Assembly (NCBI RefSeq): GCF_001190745.1
Contig: NZ_CP012196.1
Location: 62,001 to 126,000 of the forward strand
From: Campylobacter gracilis
Lineage (GTDB): Bacteria; Campylobacterota; Campylobacteria; Campylobacterales; Campylobacteraceae
Reading direction: 5' to 3'
DNA length: 64,000 nt
The number at the start of each line of letters is the position of its first letter. Position 1 is the first letter of the stretch. The notes under the pieces were generated by a model. The model did not search any database, was not told where the DNA came from, and saw only the letters and a program-made list of their open reading frames with translations. Both the position numbers and the translations under genes were made by a program. Shown piece by piece: positions 60,789-64,000 of the stretch.

Positions 60789-61247
60789 ATGACAAAAGCA
60801 GAAATCAAAGAGTTAATGGATTTTTTCGGCGAAAAGCAGGGCATTAACGAGCTAAAAATTAAAGATAAAGATTTTGAAATCGAGATAAAAAAATATGGTC
60901 CATGCGGTGGAAGCACGCCTCAGCTCGCCGTACCGGCACCCGCTCCACAGCTTGCTGCGCCTTCGGTAAACGTGCTCGTGGGCGACAAACCCGCCTCAAA
61001 AGGTGCGATGGATACGATCGACAGCCCGATGGTGGGTACTTTTTATAAAGCGCCAAGTCCAGGTGCGGCAGAGTTCGTAAGCGTAGGCCAGGTCGTGCAT
61101 AAGGGCGATACGATCGGCATAATAGAAGCAATGAAGATTATGAACGAGATCGAGGCGGAATTCGACTGCCGCATCAAAAAAGCCCTCGTCGACGACGGAC
61201 AGCCCGTCGAATATGCTATGGCGCTGTTTGAGGTCGAGAAGCTATGA
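60789..61247 (+). CDS. accB: Biotin carboxyl carrier protein AccB
   Basis: Carries the biotin that accepts CO2 in acetyl-CoA carboxylase, the first step of fatty-acid synthesis. The 152 residues show an N-terminal helical part (INELKIKDKDFEIEI), a Pro/Ala-rich linker and a C-terminal biotinyl domain with EAMKIMNEI, where the Lys is biotinylated. DSPMVGTFYKAPSPGA is the usual start of the domain. The stop overlaps the accC ATG by four bases. Confidence 0.96.
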   Translation: MTKAEIKELMDFFGEKQGINELKIKDKDFEIEIKKYGPCGGSTPQLAVPAPAPQLAAPSVNVLVGDKPASKGAMDTIDSPMVGTFYKAPSPGAAEFVSVGQVVHKGDTIGIIEAMKIMNEIEAEFDCRIKKALVDDGQPVEYAMALFEVEKL

Positions 61248-62581
61248 AGGAGCTTAAAAAAATTCTAATCGCAAATCGCGGTGAGATAGCGCTTAGAGCG
61301 CTTCGCACGATCCAAGAGATGGGTAAGCAAGCCATCGTCGTGCACTCCACCGCTGATCAGGACGCGCTTTACGTCAAATACGCTGACGCGTCGGTCTGTA
61401 TAGGCGGACCGCGCAGCAGCGATAGTTACCTAAATATCCCCGCGATCATCACAGCCTGCGAGCTAACCGAAGCCGACGCGATATTTCCGGGATATGGCTT
61501 TTTGAGCGAAAGTCAAAATTTCGTAGAAATTTGTGCTAAGCACGGCATTAAATTTATCGGCCCGAGCGTCGAGGCGATGACCTTGATGAGCGATAAGAGC
61601 AAGGCCAAGCAAGTGATGATGCGCGCGGGCATCCCCGTAGTGCCTGGCAGCGACGGCGCGATCGCAAGTGTCGAAGAGGCGCGCAAACTAGCCGCCGAAA
61701 TCGGTTATCCCGTCATCATTAAAGCCGCAGCCGGTGGTGGTGGGCGCGGAATGCGCGTGGTCGAGCGCGAAGAGGATATCGAAAAGCTCTTTTGGTCGGC
61801 AGAGAGCGAAGCGATGAGTGCATTCGGCGACGGCACGATGTATATGGAAAAATATATCACAAATCCGCGCCACATCGAGGTTCAGGTCTTAGGCGACGAG
61901 CACGGACACGTCGTGCATATCGGCGAACGCGACTGCTCGATGCAGCGCCGCCACCAAAAGCTGATCGAAGAAAGCCCGGCCGTGATCTTGGACGAGCCGA
62001 CGCGAAAAAGCCTGCACGAAACGGCGGTTCGCGCCGCTAAGGCGATCGGATACGCAAGCGCGGGAACGTTTGAGTTTTTATACGACGGTAAGGATAAGAA
62101 ATTTTATTTCATCGAGATGAATACCCGCCTGCAGGTCGAACACACCGTAAGCGAGATGCGAAGCGGGCTCGATCTGATCGAGTGGATGATCCGCATCGCG
62201 CAGGGCGAGAAGCTGCTGCCTCAAAGCGAGATAAAATTTAGCGGGCACGCGCTTGAGTGCCGCATCACCGCCGAGGACTCCAAAAGCTTTATGCCAAACC
62301 CGGGCAAAATCACAAAATACGTCGCTCCGGGCGGCAGAAATGTGCGTATGGACAGCCATGTCTATGAGGGCTACTCGGTGCCGCCTTACTACGACAGCAT
62401 GATCGGCAAGCTCATCGTCTACGACAAGGACCGCACGCGTGCGATCGCAAAGATGAAAGTCGCGCTAGACGAGCTCATCATCGGTGGCATAAAATCGACG
62501 CGCGATTTTCACCTGATGATGATGAACAACCCCGATTTCTTGAGTAACAACTACGATACGAACTACCTGGCCAAGCATTAA
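61244..62581 (+). CDS. accC: Biotin carboxylase AccC
   Basis: ATP-grasp subunit that carboxylates biotin on AccB. The 445 residues contain IANRGEIALRALRT, the glycine-rich loop AAAGGGGRGMRVV, the ERDCSMQRRHQKLIEE motif and EMNTRLQVEHTVSE with catalytic residues. C-terminal YDSMIGKLIVYDKDR completes the family pattern. It is coupled to accB; a long hairpin follows immediately. The carboxyltransferase genes are not in the window. Confidence 0.97.
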   Translation: MKELKKILIANRGEIALRALRTIQEMGKQAIVVHSTADQDALYVKYADASVCIGGPRSSDSYLNIPAIITACELTEADAIFPGYGFLSESQNFVEICAKHGIKFIGPSVEAMTLMSDKSKAKQVMMRAGIPVVPGSDGAIASVEEARKLAAEIGYPVIIKAAAGGGGRGMRVVEREEDIEKLFWSAESEAMSAFGDGTMYMEKYITNPRHIEVQVLGDEHGHVVHIGERDCSMQRRHQKLIEESPAVILDEPTRKSLHETAVRAAKAIGYASAGTFEFLYDGKDKKFYFIEMNTRLQVEHTVSEMRSGLDLIEWMIRIAQGEKLLPQSEIKFSGHALECRITAEDSKSFMPNPGKITKYVAPGGRNVRMDSHVYEGYSVPPYYDSMIGKLIVYDKDRTRAIAKMKVALDELIIGGIKSTRDFHLMMMNNPDFLSNNYDTNYLAKH

Positions 62582-63146
62582 ATTTAAAATTCCAAGGGAT
62601 GAAATTCTCTTGGAATTTTAAAATTTATTTGAAATTCTAAATTTAAGATTCCGCTTGAAATTTTGCATTTAAAAATCTACTTGAAATTTTGTTTTAAAAT
62701 TTTATCGCGCCACGCTTTAAATTTTGCTATTAAATTTACCGATAAATCTAAGTGACAATGCTACTAGATACGTCGTCGCGCGTGTTTTACGGCGAGATTG
62801 ACGGCGGGCTTGGTTTAAATTTTACATTCTGCGGCGATTGAAATTTAGAATATGTATCTTGGCTACCGCAAATACTTGTTTTCGTCTGCACCGATCTAGT
62901 TAAAATTTAATGCCAAGCATGCGCTCTATCACCTATTTCGGCGAGCGGCTGCCGACGTGCGCGAGTAAGCGGTATAAAATTTACCGTGCGCGCCGCCAAT
63001 GTTCGTTCGGCGTAAATTTTATCGCGCTCGCCGCTGCGAGCGCGAAGTAGTATCGAGCCGTAAAATTTAAACTATCTCGCTGTGCGCACCAGAGGCGGTG
63101 ATTTTCTTTACGAGTAGAGCATTTCAGATTCTCAAATCGTCAAATT
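62582..63146. other. Intergenic region after accC
   Basis: Begins with the accC terminator. A 28-codon frame at 62758 exists but has nothing to support it. The rest is AT-rich with no recognised feature. Confidence 0.45.
62583..62622 (+). terminator. accC terminator
   Basis: TTTAAAATTCCAAG and its exact complement form a 14-pair stem around a 12-base loop right after the stop; the region past it is A/T-rich. Confidence 0.65.
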
Positions 63147-64000
63147 TCAAACCCCGAATTCCTCGTAAAATTTATTCAGATAATCGGCGTAGTAGAAGTT
63201 TTGATTTCTAGCGTCAAATTTGCCCGTCAGCTCCAAAGCCGTTTTATAGTCGCCCTCATCGCCGAATGCGCTAACAGCGATGAAAAATCGTAGGTCGTTT
63301 AGATCATCGTTGCCATCAAGGATCGCCGCGGAGTGTTTGCGAGCTAAGCTTAGCGCCGTCTCGCGCTCATCCAGCCTAACGGCGATCTCGATTAGCGGCG
63401 CGATCTGATTTATCACGCGAGGATTTGACTCGATCGTCGCCGCGGCCTTGGGTAGCAGGGCTTTCGCCTCCCAGGTCCTACCTAGTGCTATCATGCTAAA
63501 AAGTATCGGCGCGTATGTCGTGTGAGGTACTTCGCCGCAGGTTAGCTCGCCCGAGAGTATCGGCGCGGCAAGCTCAAGCGCCGCTGCGTGCTCGCCTGCA
63601 AAATTTAAATACGCGATCTCATCGCTTGCTTCGCACGCCTCGCAGTCACTCATATCGTCTTTGGCTAGCTTTTTCCACAGCTCGTAGTTTGCCTTTGCTC
63701 CTCTAGCATCGCCCATGACGATGTTTTGATTCATCAAGGCCTTGTAGTATGAGGCCGGCGAGAGCTCCAAGCGCTCGTAGTAAAACAGCATCGCTTCGTT
63801 TGTCTCGTCTATGAGCTCTTTTTCTATCATGGAGCTTTTGGCGACGCCCGAGACGATCCATTTAAATTTCCATAGGCAATCCGTAAAGTCGCCGAAATTC
63901 GGATATTCGCTTTCTTTTAAATTTTGCGCGATGTGGTTCGTGAGCCATAAAAGCGCTCTCGTTCTTAAAACCGCGCCGAATTTTTCAAAATCGTCGTTTA
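63147..64000 (-). CDS. Helical-repeat protein of unknown role, 5' end outside window
   Basis: Open from the right edge: the frame runs upstream of its first Met (63830) without a stop for another 56 codons, so the gene begins beyond 64000. At least 283 residues are visible. They are helix-rich with TPR-like spacing (for example YYKALMNQNIVMGDARGAKANYELW) and end with KFYEEFGV. Two close cysteines (CEACEA) occur in the middle. No enzyme motif is present. It could be a scaffold or a tetratricopeptide protein; function is not known. Confidence 0.6.
   Translation of the reverse strand, partial: NDDFEKFGAVLRTRALLWLTNHIAQNLKESEYPNFGDFTDCLWKFKWIVSGVAKSSMIEKELIDETNEAMLFYYERLELSPASYYKALMNQNIVMGDARGAKANYELWKKLAKDDMSDCEACEASDEIAYLNFAGEHAAALELAAPILSGELTCGEVPHTTYAPILFSMIALGRTWEAKALLPKAAATIESNPRVINQIAPLIEIAVRLDERETALSLARKHSAAILDGNDDLNDLRFFIAVSAFGDEGDYKTALELTGKFDARNQNFYYADYLNKFYEEFGV

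Noticed and set aside
62758-62841. 28-codon frame after accC
   Set aside because: No ribosome site, no signal and no similarity; chance frame.

Overview
The window reads as a chromosomal segment of a Campylobacter-type Campylobacterota genome. The order recA, eno, a DivIC/FtsB-like gene and an AMIN-domain gene is the one I know from C. jejuni. MqnD points to the futalosine menaquinone route, and one protein carries many bacterial N-glycosylation sequons. The GC-richer housekeeping genes and AAATTT-rich spacers suit an oral species (C. gracilis, C. showae or C. rectus group). The species is inference.

Layout: (1) 1-5080: end of the RNase J gene, kdsD-rluB-ybaK, lemA and a CAU-anticodon tRNA. 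(2) 5308-18132: a type III-associated CRISPR island. It has cas6, a reverse transcriptase-Cas1 fusion, cas2, a leader and a 42-repeat array. Then come two lipoprotein genes bracketed by decayed CRISPR repeats and a duplicated promoter module, a scar holding the first codons of cas10, and an operon of a membrane CARF protein, a CARF-HEPN protein (Csx1 type), Csx20 and a split WYL regulator. No gene of the interference complex is intact here. (3) 18133-28425: decayed DNA with an FtsK relic, a frameshifted DUF3137 gene, the purN-nnr-comM-def-clpP-tig cluster on the minus strand, and a TonB receptor gene stopped by one amber codon. (4) 28612-36682: folE, nifS-nifU, an amino-acid binding protein, a double rhodanese, murB and mqnD. 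(5) 36974-43488: recA-eno-ftsB-like-AMIN, a nitroreductase and argH. (6) 44091-52607: hemD, a probable 6S RNA, purD-RDD-lptD-PRTase-pnp and a stress-protein gene. (7) 53009-64000: two tandem unknown paralogues, an antiporter, a phosphodiesterase with a very large insertion, topA, dcd, asparaginase, accB-accC and a gene cut by the right edge.

The most interesting part is the CRISPR island. Read on the minus strand, at least six spacers contain a Shine-Dalgarno sequence followed at normal spacing by ATG, and a seventh probably does. Many spacers therefore look antisense to translation start regions of mRNA, as expected if the RT-Cas1 captures spacers from RNA. Spacers 1 and 3 come from the same target shifted by one base. 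The accessory cyclic-oligoadenylate module is kept although the Cas10 complex has been cut out, so it must depend on a cas10 elsewhere or be idle.

Other oddities are large low-complexity insertions in two conserved enzymes (Nnr and the YfcE-type phosphodiesterase), a protein with seven PglB-type sequons, and the tandem paralogues with conserved ends and divergent middles.
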